A stretch of DNA of 64,000 nucleotides, from contig CM082591.2 in assembly GCA_040954595.2 (NCBI GenBank), positions 1,364,001 to 1,428,000 of the forward strand. The letters run 5' to 3'. This stretch comes from Balanoglossus misakiensis (lineage: Eukaryota; Hemichordata). Made by a program: the position numbers and the translations under genes. The notes beneath the pieces are model-generated. The model saw nothing but the letters and a program-made list of their open reading frames with translations. It made no database searches and had not been told where the DNA came from. The number at the start of each line of letters is the position of its first letter. Position 1 is the stretch's first letter. Positions 22,678-33,229 of this stretch are shown here, one piece after another.

Positions 22678-24165
22678 ATGTCTACACCCGTCGACGCAGA
22701 TACCCTTGATGTTACGCAGAAGTCTTTCGAAAGACGAAGACGACAGAGGAAATCGCGTCACACACGAAGTAAGTTGCCAAGTAACAATCAATGTTACTTT
22801 TACCCTCAGTGGTGCCTACACGTTTTTGATTAATGTCACTTCTTTCGCAGCTTTTGCCTGGGCATTTTTGATGTTGAACGCCATTTTTATTCGGGGTTTA
22901 ATGTTCAACTGACATCATTTTTTTCATTTCATGTAGGAATATGCATTAAAAGAGAACTTAATGTTCTGGACGAAGAAGAATTGGTACAGAGTTTAGTTAC
23001 CACTGAAAGAACGCATGATGATCATGATGACGTCCGTGTCAAGACAGAAGAAATGCAAAACTCTCCCGGTAGAGGGAGTCACGCCACCTTGCAACACGAC
23101 TCTCCCCCATCATCCACAGCGTCTTACTCGGATTGCCATGGCGACAACAGCTTCTGGGAAACGACCGACGACTGGAAGGCCGACACCGATGACTTCATCA
23201 GGTCGAGAATTTCGAAGACGCCATTTTGTATGTGGCAAGGTGAACTTGTGTGGAAGCAGGTAAATCTTCATTCCAATAAAACCTAACTAAAATATTTTGC
23301 ATAACATATGAATGTTCAATGGTGTTTCTTGTTGTTTTGTTGTTTAGCCATTCAATACTTCAATTTGTTGCACAGACTTTTGCTTAAGCGTTAAGCCCCA
23401 CATTGACCAAATGCTTCCATTTGTATTTTGCCAATTTCAGCCCTGGGACGCGTCGATCAAGAACATAGAGTGTCGCCTTGACGGAATTCTCGAAGATTTG
23501 CCGCACTTCATCCATTTGAATTGGTTTTCAACTTTGAGACTCTATCTTTTCCCAGTAGAAATTATGGTAAGTACTTTAAGAGAGAATAATATTACGTTGT
23601 CATTTTCGAGGCGTATTCTACCTTAAGGGACTGTCGAGATATTGCCTTTTTCATAATTATGGTTGGACACACCTTATGATGAGTGCAATGCATTCACCAT
23701 TCTAATATCCTGTATTCGTACTTTTCCATTGCAGGCAAAATTAGAAGATTGTCTCCATGACGACGTAGCTGCACACTGCCTTCTGTCCACAGAGAACATG
23801 AATGCATATCAAAGTCTTTCAGAAACACTGACAACGCATTACGTAAGCAGAATATGATTTTTTTCTTTTTTAAATGTGTGAGAGTATTTCCAAAATGATT
23901 TCGATGAGAGCCTCACGTTTACCTGTCTAATCATTGCTCTCTGTTGACTCATTCATTACAGGCTGGGATTATAAGAGTTACAACAGACGACAACGCATCG
24001 AAGACATTAGTTGTACGGTATGATCCCGTCAGCAATTCTTTGATTGTCTTAGTTCCCCGCCACAACGAAGAGTTCAACCATCGATTCAGAAATGTTGCCG
24101 TGGTACACCTGGCGATCTATGATTCTTGGTGTAGTGCTGGTTACAAGAGACAGCTTGAAGTTTGA
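22678..24165 (+). CDS. PTOV/MED25-ACID-domain protein, paralogue 2
   Basis: Five exons: 22678-22768, 22937-23259, 23441-23566, 23735-23842 and 23962-24165 (TGA); 283 residues. The start (MSTPVDADT) parallels MFTSFDIDT of the neighbouring paralogue at the same distance from TATA. The N-terminus is again basic (FERRRRQRKSRHTR); the middle is acidic and Ser-rich. The PTOV/ACID domain starts near residue 125: GELVWKQ, LRLYLFPVEIM, AKLEDCLHDD, AHCLLSTENM, TTHYAGIIRV, LVVRYDPVSNSLIVLVPRHNEEF. The two proteins agree closely across this domain but hardly at all in the linker. This copy has one intron fewer in the linker and a much shorter linker. A nuclear activator-binding role is inferred from the family. 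The gene converges on the methyltransferase, with only 392 bases between stop codons. Confidence 0.78.
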
Positions 24166-24249
24166 CAGTTGAGTATTTTCGAAACTAAGCGATGCAATCG
24201 GAGATTATTTTCTATAGAATGTTAATTTATTTGACCGACTCGTGCATAG

Positions 24250-24288
24250 TAGCTGCACTGATTGTAACAGGTACTACTTGGTTGACGA
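24250..24288 (+). repeat. Diverged half-copy of the 21416-21511 hairpin arm
   Basis: tagctgcactgattgta and then ggt-x-ctac...ggttgac match the left arm of the upstream hairpin with a handful of changes. It sits 84 bases after the stop of PTOV-like gene 2; no right arm is visible here. Confidence 0.65.
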
Positions 24289-24414
24289 TGTTTCCTTTAC
24301 TACACACATGTATTAGAATCATGTTTCAGTAATTGACGTCCACAATTTTGTGTACAAAGAAAATGTTATCAAGGGCACATGGAACAATGCTTAGCCCGTC
24401 TGTTATTTACTGTC

Positions 24415-24420
24415 AATAAA
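24415..24420 (+). other. Polyadenylation signal AATAAA for PTOV-like gene 2
   Basis: A canonical hexamer 250 bases after the TGA at 24163-24165. On the opposite strand an AATAAA (24226-24231) could serve the convergent methyltransferase gene, so the two 3' ends may overlap. Confidence 0.55.
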
Positions 24421-24557
24421 ATTAAAATTAAGAAACGATGATAAAGATTCGCGTGTGTTTCATTCGAGTCGAGTCTTATGTATCAAGCAATTATTGTAGT
24501 GACGTAGTCAATATGCAGATTTGCTCTCATAGAGAGCGTATACACCCACAATGAACT

Positions 24558-26862
24558 TCAGGGCATCAGGGGTTTCCTTGACGACACCAGAAATAAAGGG
24601 ATGTCTCTTTTAATCACAGTCTCCTCCGGTGGCGTTTCTACACCCAGAATTTCCATCATGCTACAAAATAAACAAATTCTTGTCAATGAAATATAACTAC
24701 TTCGGCTGTTAATGGTTAAAGTCCCAGTAACACTTTCCAGGTTGAAGAAAATAATTTCAGTGTCAATAAATTTGTTGACGTTGCCATGTGTTGAAAAATA
24801 ATAGTTATGGTAAACTAGTAATACACTGACCTGTTTTGTAATTCCCAGAGAATGTTCTCCGCATTTGGATGTTCCTGCTGGTATTTCTCGAAGAAGGACA
24901 AGCTACTAGTATATCCCATAAGGTCAGTTACAGTGATCTCATCTGACATAACCATGCTGTCATCTCTAAGATGTGACAAAAGCAACATGTTAACATAGAT
25001 TCATCTACAACGGACGGGCGGATGGATACATTTTGAAAACAAGTAAAACACCCTTCTCTGCACTATATATAACATCTGTCACGTATTAATCTGCAGAAGT
25101 ACAAACCTTTCATTATCGTCGTACGGAAGAGGCAGATCTCGATAATAATTCCACTGATAGGTATTGCGATATGTCCAGTACTGGCCATATCTTTCGAATA
25201 AAGTCTGAAAAAGGTAAAAAAGGAGCCTGTTTATCATGTACACGATTAGAACTGCATTGTGGTACATGTGACTAAATTTAGTATTCCACTATATGACTCA
25301 AAGTCATACTTACTTTATTATAGAGCTGGGAAAGGGCCTCTGTCTTGTCTTTAAAGTGTAACGTGTTATTTCTGGACGTGTTGCCATACACCACAAGACA
25401 GCCCCCGGGTTTTAACACACGGTCCACCTCAATGTAGAACTTCTCGATGTCTAACCACTGTATTCCAGTTGCCACGGTGATAAGATCCGCGCTATTCGCT
25501 TCCGCAGGAAGGGATTCTGCCGTGCCAACTCTGAAAGAAAGTCCAAAATGTCTTTAATTATTAATTACACGGGTAATTCGCATTTTTTTAAAACATAGGC
25601 CTAACTGTCAATATCAATGATGTGTTAAGAAATGATATGAACTAAAAAATATACACTCACTGATAAGTAACATTTTGTAACGTTTCTGCAGCTGTAGCCT
25701 CTGCGATTTGAGTAGAACTGATGTCTACACCGATCACTTGTTGGAAATATTTGGCTATAATCCGGGTTCCTAGTCCTGTTCCACATGCCACGTCCAGTGC
25801 TAGTGTATATGGGGGTTCTCTCTACGGCAGAAATGATAAAATAAATTAAATGCCTTAGGCTGCATTCACAAACACCTCTGGAGGGGGGGGGGCGGGAGAA
25901 TTCAAATTTTTTTACCGCTAATTTTCACATGCCCCCCTTCCGAACTGCCAATATTTTCAAATCCCCCCCTTCCGAACTGCCAAAATTTTGAAATCCCCCC
26001 CCCCATTGTCTTTCACAGAGCAAAACACATCACCTATCTATCTTGTAAAAAGAAAAACAGCGCTCCCATGAAAAGAATTTGAAACTGATGTTTCCCCTCA
26101 TCAGTGGGTATTAAAACTGAACATTGTTTGTATTCTGTGTATGGAGACTTTGTAAACCGAGAATTGAAGGGGGTGGGTTTGGGAGGGGGTGTCCCCCTCC
26201 CACGTAAGAAAATTTTCTAAAATACAGAGCTCAAAGCTGCATTTTAATGAACCCGGCAAAAGCAAATTAACTCAACTACAGGTATGTTGGGGAGGACAAA
26301 TTTAACCGTCGGCGCTCAAAGTTATCATGGGGTGGGGCAAGTCCCCTGACCTGGGACACTAGATAAACCAGTCAATGATTGAAAGGTGTTGATGAATGGA
26401 GGGGGTGGGTGTGGGAGGGGGTGTCCCCCTCCCACATGAGAAAATTTTGTAAAATAAAGGGCGCGAAACTGCATTTTTGTGGACTCAAAATAAATATTTA
26501 GTCGTTAAAGTTTTCAAGTCCCCCCTTTCAGTCCCTAAATTATTTCAAATCCCCCCCCTCACATACCCTCAATTTTTTCAAATCCCCCCCTCAATTCTCC
26601 TGCCCCCCCCTCCAGAGGTGTTTGTGAATGCAGCCTTAATACGTGATAAAGTACAGTATTTAACCAGAGAATCAAAGTTTTGTGTCTTAATTGTATTTGT
26701 AAAGTACTGAAGTAGAAATTACGACTAATGAATTACCTTCTTTGCAACACAGGAAAAAATCTTCCCAGGAAGTGATTCTGGATATGGTATACGGTACTGT
26801 CTATATTTATGGGATGACAATTTTGACTGGAAAAGATCTGTTTGCTTATTGCTTGAAGACAT
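24558..26862 (-). CDS. Class I SAM-dependent methyltransferase (small-molecule type)
   Basis: Six exons, written 5' to 3': 26862-26737, 25821-25661, 25530-25314, 25204-25107, 24965-24831 and 24660-24558 (TGA); 279 residues. Motif I, LALDVACGTGLGTRIIA, is the glycine-rich S-adenosylmethionine loop (residues about 47-63). VIGVDISSTQI supplies the acidic residue after strand 2. ATGIQWLD and VDRVLKPGGCLVVYG are motifs post-II/III of the family. The N-terminal KYRQYRIPYPESL and the length fit the animal/fungal trans-aconitate-methyltransferase-like group. Substrate cannot be inferred; it is likely cytosolic. A good acceptor (TTTTTTTAG before 26887) lies 25 bases upstream of the ATG, so a 5' noncoding exon is likely. 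Intron 1 carries a TIR-bounded element. The gene is divergent from the TBC gene. Confidence 0.85.
25857..26636. mobile_element. Non-autonomous DNA-transposon-like element with terminal inverted repeats
   Basis: The left end reads aggctgcattcacaaacacc, then tctggagg and a G-run. The right end is its reverse complement, ending ...gtgaatgcagcct at 26636. The length is about 780 bases and there is no coding capacity. Inside, a block (gggtg..., tgtccccctcccac, then gagaaaattt or aagaaaattt) occurs twice, near 26168-26260 and 26400-26490, and C-rich text mirrors the G-rich left end. The target-site duplication is unclear (TTA/TTAA at the ends). It lies wholly in intron 1 of the methyltransferase. 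Confidence 0.8.
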
Positions 26863-27566
26863 GTTGCGTCTCTCTATCAGCTGAGTGCTAAAAAAATAAA
26901 TAGATATACAGTATTGCATTTTAGTGTCTCGTAGACGAAGCTTTAAAACTGCATTAGCTGGCAATAAGTGTCTGTAGTACCTTTCCCATAATTTTATTAT
27001 TCTTTCTTGTGCAGTGTTCTGTGTATTGAAAGATGCTCATTACATTTCACACCCATGGTCATGATCATGTGACCCACACAAAGACATACATAGGCACCGT
27101 TGACCGGATAATAATAGCTGGAATAAGCAGAGTGTCTATGAGCCTCGACAATGTGTACAAATAGTGTAATGACCTTACGACTTTTTTCAGGTGTCCCGTG
27201 AGCTCGAGTAGCAATGGTGTATACGCGAGAAAACTTCTCGTCGATTTGCGCCTGAGCAGTGTCTTCCAGGGTGCTAAACACGTCATCTGATCGTGCTGTT
27301 CTGAGTTTGTCAGTCTGTAAATGTCAAAGATTAATTTTTAACCAGCTATTTAAAGTTATGAATCGTGTAAGATCATGTTTGCAATTTCTGACGAACTTCG
27401 ATCTTTGACCTGAGCTTATTATCAATAGCTTGGGTGGTCTTTTCTTGTGATCACATTGAAAACGAGGCTCAGCGGGCATTTTCAAAGTGTTGTTTCGTTC
27501 AGATTATTCTACGAGTCTAATGATGATTCTAGGAAAAGGGACATAATTTCACTGTCCATAATCGTC
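26863..27566. promoter_or_regulatory. Divergent 5' region of methyltransferase (-) and TBC gene (+)
   Basis: The two start codons are 704 bases apart and face away from each other. On the minus strand a frame that is open from an acceptor near 27315 down to a GTAAGG donor near 27190 could be a 5' exon of the methyltransferase transcript, but its continuity with the ATG exon is unproved. A shared bidirectional promoter near 27320-27560 is plausible; no TATA box was seen. Confidence 0.4.
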
Positions 27567-30500
27567 ATGGAAAGTCCGACTGTTCTTAAAAACGACATAA
27601 TACCCGAAGATGTGTTATTTTTTGATGATTATGGCTTTGCAGCGTTCAAACCTGGGTGTGTCATGGACCTCAGCGAAAGCCAGAGATGTCACGAATACAG
27701 GTAATGTAAATAAAGTAAACTAGATCTCAAAATGACCGACTCGACTTAGTATATCTCTAGACACAGTGCCTCTTTTTTGAGGGACTGTACTATAGACTAT
27801 GGTATACCAGCGAGAATTGTACGTGTAGTATCTGTACCGTGTGTACCGAAGTTGTGTGCTTGTTTATATATAAATAACAGAATGTACTGCTATCGTTTGA
27901 CGAAAGCACAGTTTACAAATTACGTGATTGCATAATGGTATCTCTGGGATTATGAGATGAGAAATGATGTTTGAATAAAAATTAGAATGGTGTTCAATAA
28001 ATATAAATGTCGGCAGAATTAGCGCTGTGTGGTCGGGCTGTGCTATGTTGCCTCCAAGGTCCTTCACACATCCCTGCCAGACAAAACTATGTCAGCAAGT
28101 GGTCACTCCCCACGAGACAAGAATTGCATAAAAGGTTCAGGTCATGATTCAGGTACAATGAACGTTTGTTTTTGTTTGTGTCATGTAGATTTCCCGAACT
28201 TTCCCAGTACCAGCTGAATACATGGAGGGATATGCTAAGTGAATGGGAAACAACATGGGTACACTCATCAAACAAACTTCGTAATTACATCAAACAAGGA
28301 ATCCCAAATGGTCTCAGAGGAGCTTTGTGGAAAAATCTCTTGGAATGTGATAAAATCAAAAGTACATCAGGCTTTCAATTCAAGGTTTGTATACCCAAAA
28401 GCCTTTCCATTTTTTTCAACTTAAATTTGCATTCTGTGATATTATTGGTCTCATAACTCACAATTGGGGAGGGGTGTCTTTTTCATGATTCTCACAATGA
28501 GCAAGTTATTAGTGAGTAGTTTGGGATCATTTGATCCATACTGTCTGAAAATCAAGGTCTGATTTTGAAATCAGTATGAATCCACATACACTTTTCAGCC
28601 ACATGGCTTTATTTCTTAGTAACACAGTCTGTTTCATTGCATGGCTTTTTCAGGAAAATTTGCTGTTAGTGCGATCACAGTTGGTTGATCTGGGGATAAG
28701 CGAGTACGGAGACAGCAAGAGCGCGATGGAACTTCACACGGACGAGTTCTTGGTGGAGCACAAGGATCAAGTCTACGACATGAAAACGAACAACAAAATT
28801 CCGATAACGGTGCTGAGACAGATCTTCTTAGATCTAGGTGAGTCTTGCATCAGACGTAGATCAACAAGTTTTGTTGCTGATGTCTGTCAAAATTGGTAAA
28901 TGTTTTTACAATCCCTGTAACACTTCTGGAACAAGTATTGGTATAGACAGGTTTCCAGATTAGAAAGGGTTCGGTAAAGATAGGTTTCACTGTATCAAAA
29001 TGTTGACATACATTTCCTTCTTTTCTGACAGAGAGGACATTTCCAACACATCAAATGTTCATGGGAAGACTGACAGAGGCCAAAGAAGGCAGAGCAAGTC
29101 TTTTCAGAGTGTTGTCAGTCTATGCCAGATATAACCCAAATGTTGGATACTGCCAAGGTAACATACAAAGCCTATTTCTGAAACTCATAATAGTTTACCA
29201 GGGCTCGAAATTAGCAGTAGTTATATGCCATTTGACTACCAATTGCTCTTTACTAACTACTAACTTCGCAAAATGGTAGTCACCACTGTTTTCATATTTT
29301 GGGCCTTCAGAATTTTTCTTGTTAGCTGCATACAATGGGTTAAAGACACTTTCATGATTCTGTGTCTTCCATGTGTATATCTAGGGATGGGTTACATAGC
29401 AGCCATGTTTCTGATGCACATGAATGAAGAGAATGCCTTCTGGTGTGTGGTGTCACTTTTCGAGAGACCCAAATACTTGTACGGCTATTTTGAAGACAAC
29501 ATGCACAGGTAAGAAAATGTCAACAGTATATCACTCTGTGACGTGGTCAAGTGTCATTAAACTTTGATCTTCTATTCCTGTACTTGGTTGTACCTCTCGC
29601 TTCAGGAACTGTATATCGATTTTATTTACTTCACTTCACTTCTATCATGCTTTCTTTTTTCCTCTCAGAATTCGGAAACACGCCGCAGTCTTCCACAAAC
29701 TGATGCATCAGAGATTTCCTAAACTTTCGTACAGACTGGTAAGTTTTCTATGTAACACTGATGTTTTTGAATAATTCAGCATTGATTGATGAGTTGTGAT
29801 ATCTAAAGAGGTCAACAACACTTGCCAAGATTGAGCAAATCAACAAGCTGAGAATAACAGTACATGTAATACGTTTTCATGATTCCACATTGCATTAACT
29901 CTACATGAATAAAGTTTTGACTGAACCATTATTGCAGATATTTTAAATATATTCCCAAACTATGTATTTCTACCCCACAATATTTATTTTTATTTATCTG
30001 ATCATTTCCTAGGACTGCCAGGGTTTGGACCCTCTTATGTATGTAACTCAATGGTTTCTCTGTCTGTATACATCACTGCCATGTTGGGATACAGTATTAG
30101 CGATTTGGGATCTCATCCTTCTTGATGGTAAGTGATGGTCATTTGAGTTTTGTTCAGAGTCAGTCAATTTCCATCTGTGTGGTTGAACCACAGTCTCCCA
30201 TCACTGGAGAGAATTTGGTTGAATCAATTACATCTGCAACTTACAGTTACTGACAATTCTGTCTACTTTCCATTATCTGATTGTTTTCCAGGTTTCCCGG
30301 TGATATTCCGGGTGGGATTAGCCATCTTACAAGTCTACCAGGATGACTTGTTGCAGACCATGGACATGAACTTTGCACTTCCAAAACTCCTCAGACCAAA
30401 AGTAGAATTGTAAGTACTTCAGAGGTGCATACTGTCACCTTCATGTATAATTTACATATGTCTGTTTATGATTAAAATTTATTTTGGTTATAGCTGTGTA

Positions 30501-32588
30501 TAGTTTTAGTCCCATTGGTGTTTGTTTTGGACAAGTTCTAATGCACTTTTTGGGTGTAATTGAATCTTTTTCAATATTTTAGAATCAAGTACCACGTGTT
30601 TACTCCAGTTCTTTGGAACACGGAAGTTCACAAATGGGAAATAGATACACTTCTTGCAGTTTTGGAAGAAGAGGAAAGAAACAAAGTCAAACCAGGTATG
30701 TACAGTACAGATCATTTTTTATTTTCCGATTTGCTTAATTATTGCTTGGCTAATATTGTCAGTTTTTTTTCCTCTTGCATCCTCAACTGGAATCTTCAAG
30801 TAATTATTTTTTTTTTATCCTCAGGCAGCAAGAGGCAGCTTCGAAGTTCGCGTGGGGAGTTTGCAGGAAAGTCGCCTCAAGCCAATAAAAAGAGGAAATT
30901 ATCCGATGATGAAAATGGTAAGTTGAAGAAATATGCTTGTGTGGTACACAATTCAAAATCCGTGGGTGTGTAGTATATTTTGGAGCAAGTGTTTATGGAG
31001 GTCATTCCTATAATCATGATTTGTGGAAGAATGAAAACAATCTGAACTTGTTTGTTTATGTTTTGCTTTTCCAGATGGTCGGTCTCTTTTCTCGAAGTTT
31101 GTTAATATCTTCACACCTACAAGTCAACGTCAACAGTCCCAAATGAATGAATCATCAGGAGCCAAGATTAAGAAAGGTCCCGGGAAAGCCTTACCAACTG
31201 CTTCAAGAACTAGCCAATCAGAATCAAGAACACATCAGTATTATCTCAGACACAGACTCAGCCAATCAGGACACAGAACTCATTTCCAGTACGAGTCAGT
31301 CAGCCTCAAGAAAGACAGACACGAGAAGGAAAACAAAGTTTCTAAAGGTCTGAGGTCAACAGGTGAAGATGACCATCTCTCTCCTTGCCAGATTGCCACA
31401 GAAGAAAGGTTTGTCAGCATTTATGTGCATGTACAACAGTTTTAAAATAAGTATAGAATTTATTGTGACCGGATTTAAAAACCTAATAGCTGCCGTAGAT
31501 TTTCCATAAATTGAAAATGATTATTGTTTGTCGACTAATGAGTAGGAGAAGACTGAAGTGTTTCATTGATTAAAAATATGCTAGAAGATGGAGCTATTGG
31601 GGCTTTGATCTGTACTGTGCTTTCACTGAAAGGTGTCATGTCCTGTCATTTCATCCAGCTTTTTATCACCAATGTCAAGTCCATCAATACATAGCAGACA
31701 TCTTCGGAAACCTCACCGACGCCTATCAGCAAGCCCAGGTTTTCGTTGCAGTCCCCGACTGGCAGCCACTGCACATCAGCAAACGCCAAGCACAAATCAG
31801 TGTGTGAAACATAACACCATGAATGTACCATCATCAAGGAAGATTGTTAGTAGGTTAGTGTCATGATGAGCCAGCTGGTCATCTATGTGTTTGCCCCTCT
31901 ATGCTGCATGAGTGGTCAAGTTGTCTCCTATTCCACTTTCACAAGATCACATCATGTTGTCACCTACTCATTCAGCCAATCAAAACACAATCTTGAAATA
32001 TCATTGAGATAAAAATAAGAGCAGAAATCATTTCCTGTTTGCCATCCAAGGTTTCAAAAAAGCAAATCAATATTTTCAAGAAGATATTTGTGAACCAAGA
32101 ATTAACTTTTTGTTTCCATATTTGCATTTTTTTTTTAATTTCAGCAAGGCCAAAACTCAATATTCTTTTAAGGTGTTCAACTCACAGACACCACTGAGGG
32201 CTTCACAGGTAAGAACAATTTTAGACTTTGACTTTCGCCCTCAGTTCCCCTCTACAGAAGACTAACTTTACCACAATCTGCTGAAGGAGATTGTGGTCGC
32301 AAATTTTGTTCAGCCATTTGCATAGTCTTACAAAATGTCAGTAGTACAATTCAAATACATGCTGAACTTGATCAACTCAATCTATTGCTCTGGATTTAAA
32401 TACCATTGTCATTCTTGTGAAGTTTTCATTTTTTTTTCTTCTTCGGTTTTCTGAAGATGATGGAGCAGAATGCAGATTGCTGCTATTCTAGTCCTGATGT
32501 GGAATTACAACCCATGAATCTTGAAGCAGTGTATAAGAGCCGTCGAGGAAGCTCTCAGTCCACACCGCCAATACCAGATGTCTTGTAG
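27567..32588 (+). CDS. TBC-domain Rab GTPase-activating protein (USP6NL/TBC1D10-like)
   Basis: Fourteen exons: 27567-27700, 28189-28384, 28654-28837, 29032-29157, 29385-29508, 29669-29738, 30013-30127, 30292-30409, 30583-30695, 30825-30917, 31075-31408, 31659-31853, 32145-32208 and 32457-32588 (TAG); 665 residues, all phases consistent. The TBC domain covers about residues 75-310, with GIPNGLRGALW, the arginine finger IFLDLER (I-x-x-D-x-x-R, near 167-173) and the glutamine finger GYCQG (near 210-214). Both catalytic fingers are intact, so it should speed GTP hydrolysis by a Rab protein on membranes. The pre-domain DDYGF text and overall pattern favour the USP6NL/TBC1D10 branch. The C-terminal 270 residues are Ser/Arg-rich and disordered, with a possible nuclear signal KKRKL near 415-419. 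The start is the first in-frame ATG. Confidence 0.85.
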
Positions 32589-33173
32589 TCATTATGTCCA
32601 ATAAACCGTCTTCAACCATCATGTAAACTCAGCTCAACAATTCTAACAATTGTCACATTTTTACAGGACTTTTGAAATCTAGCATTTTGTAGCGACGACT
32701 ATCCCATTCAGATCAAGCTTAAAAAATGGAAAATTTTCTGAAAACAATGATTTGTAATTGCCAATCATATTGGAACTTGTATTTCTGATATTGTAATATT
32801 TTGAAGAAAAGTCCTAATCAGGTAGCTATGCTGCAATATTTTGAACAGACATTTTTCATGTCGTAATATGTCAAACTTTTGCCAGTATTGACAAAGATTT
32901 CTTGAACGGCTGGATGCGGCTGCACAGTCTTCAGTCTTTACTTGTGAGGGAAAAACTCGACTCCTTATTCCAACTCATTTCTGAATATAGCAGATGCTGA
33001 CTATGCAAATTTGACTTGAGCTTAATTATATCACAAACTGAACGATATCTAGAAATGACATCTTTTGGATCAATCTTGGAGGGGTTGGTGGGAGAGATGG
33101 TTTGGGTGGAAGGGTGAAGTTATTTTTATTCTTAGTTCCAACTGATGAGATAACATGTAGTATAATCTTTGTG

Positions 33174-33194
33174 AATAAAGTGGTATTTAATAAA
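33174..33194 (+). other. Polyadenylation signals of the TBC gene
   Basis: Two AATAAA hexamers (33174-33179 and 33189-33194) end a 3' untranslated region of about 600 bases. The satellite starts about 35 bases further on. Confidence 0.65.
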
Positions 33195-33229
33195 GCTATG
33201 ATGTTGCAAGTAAGTTTGACTTGTTTCTA

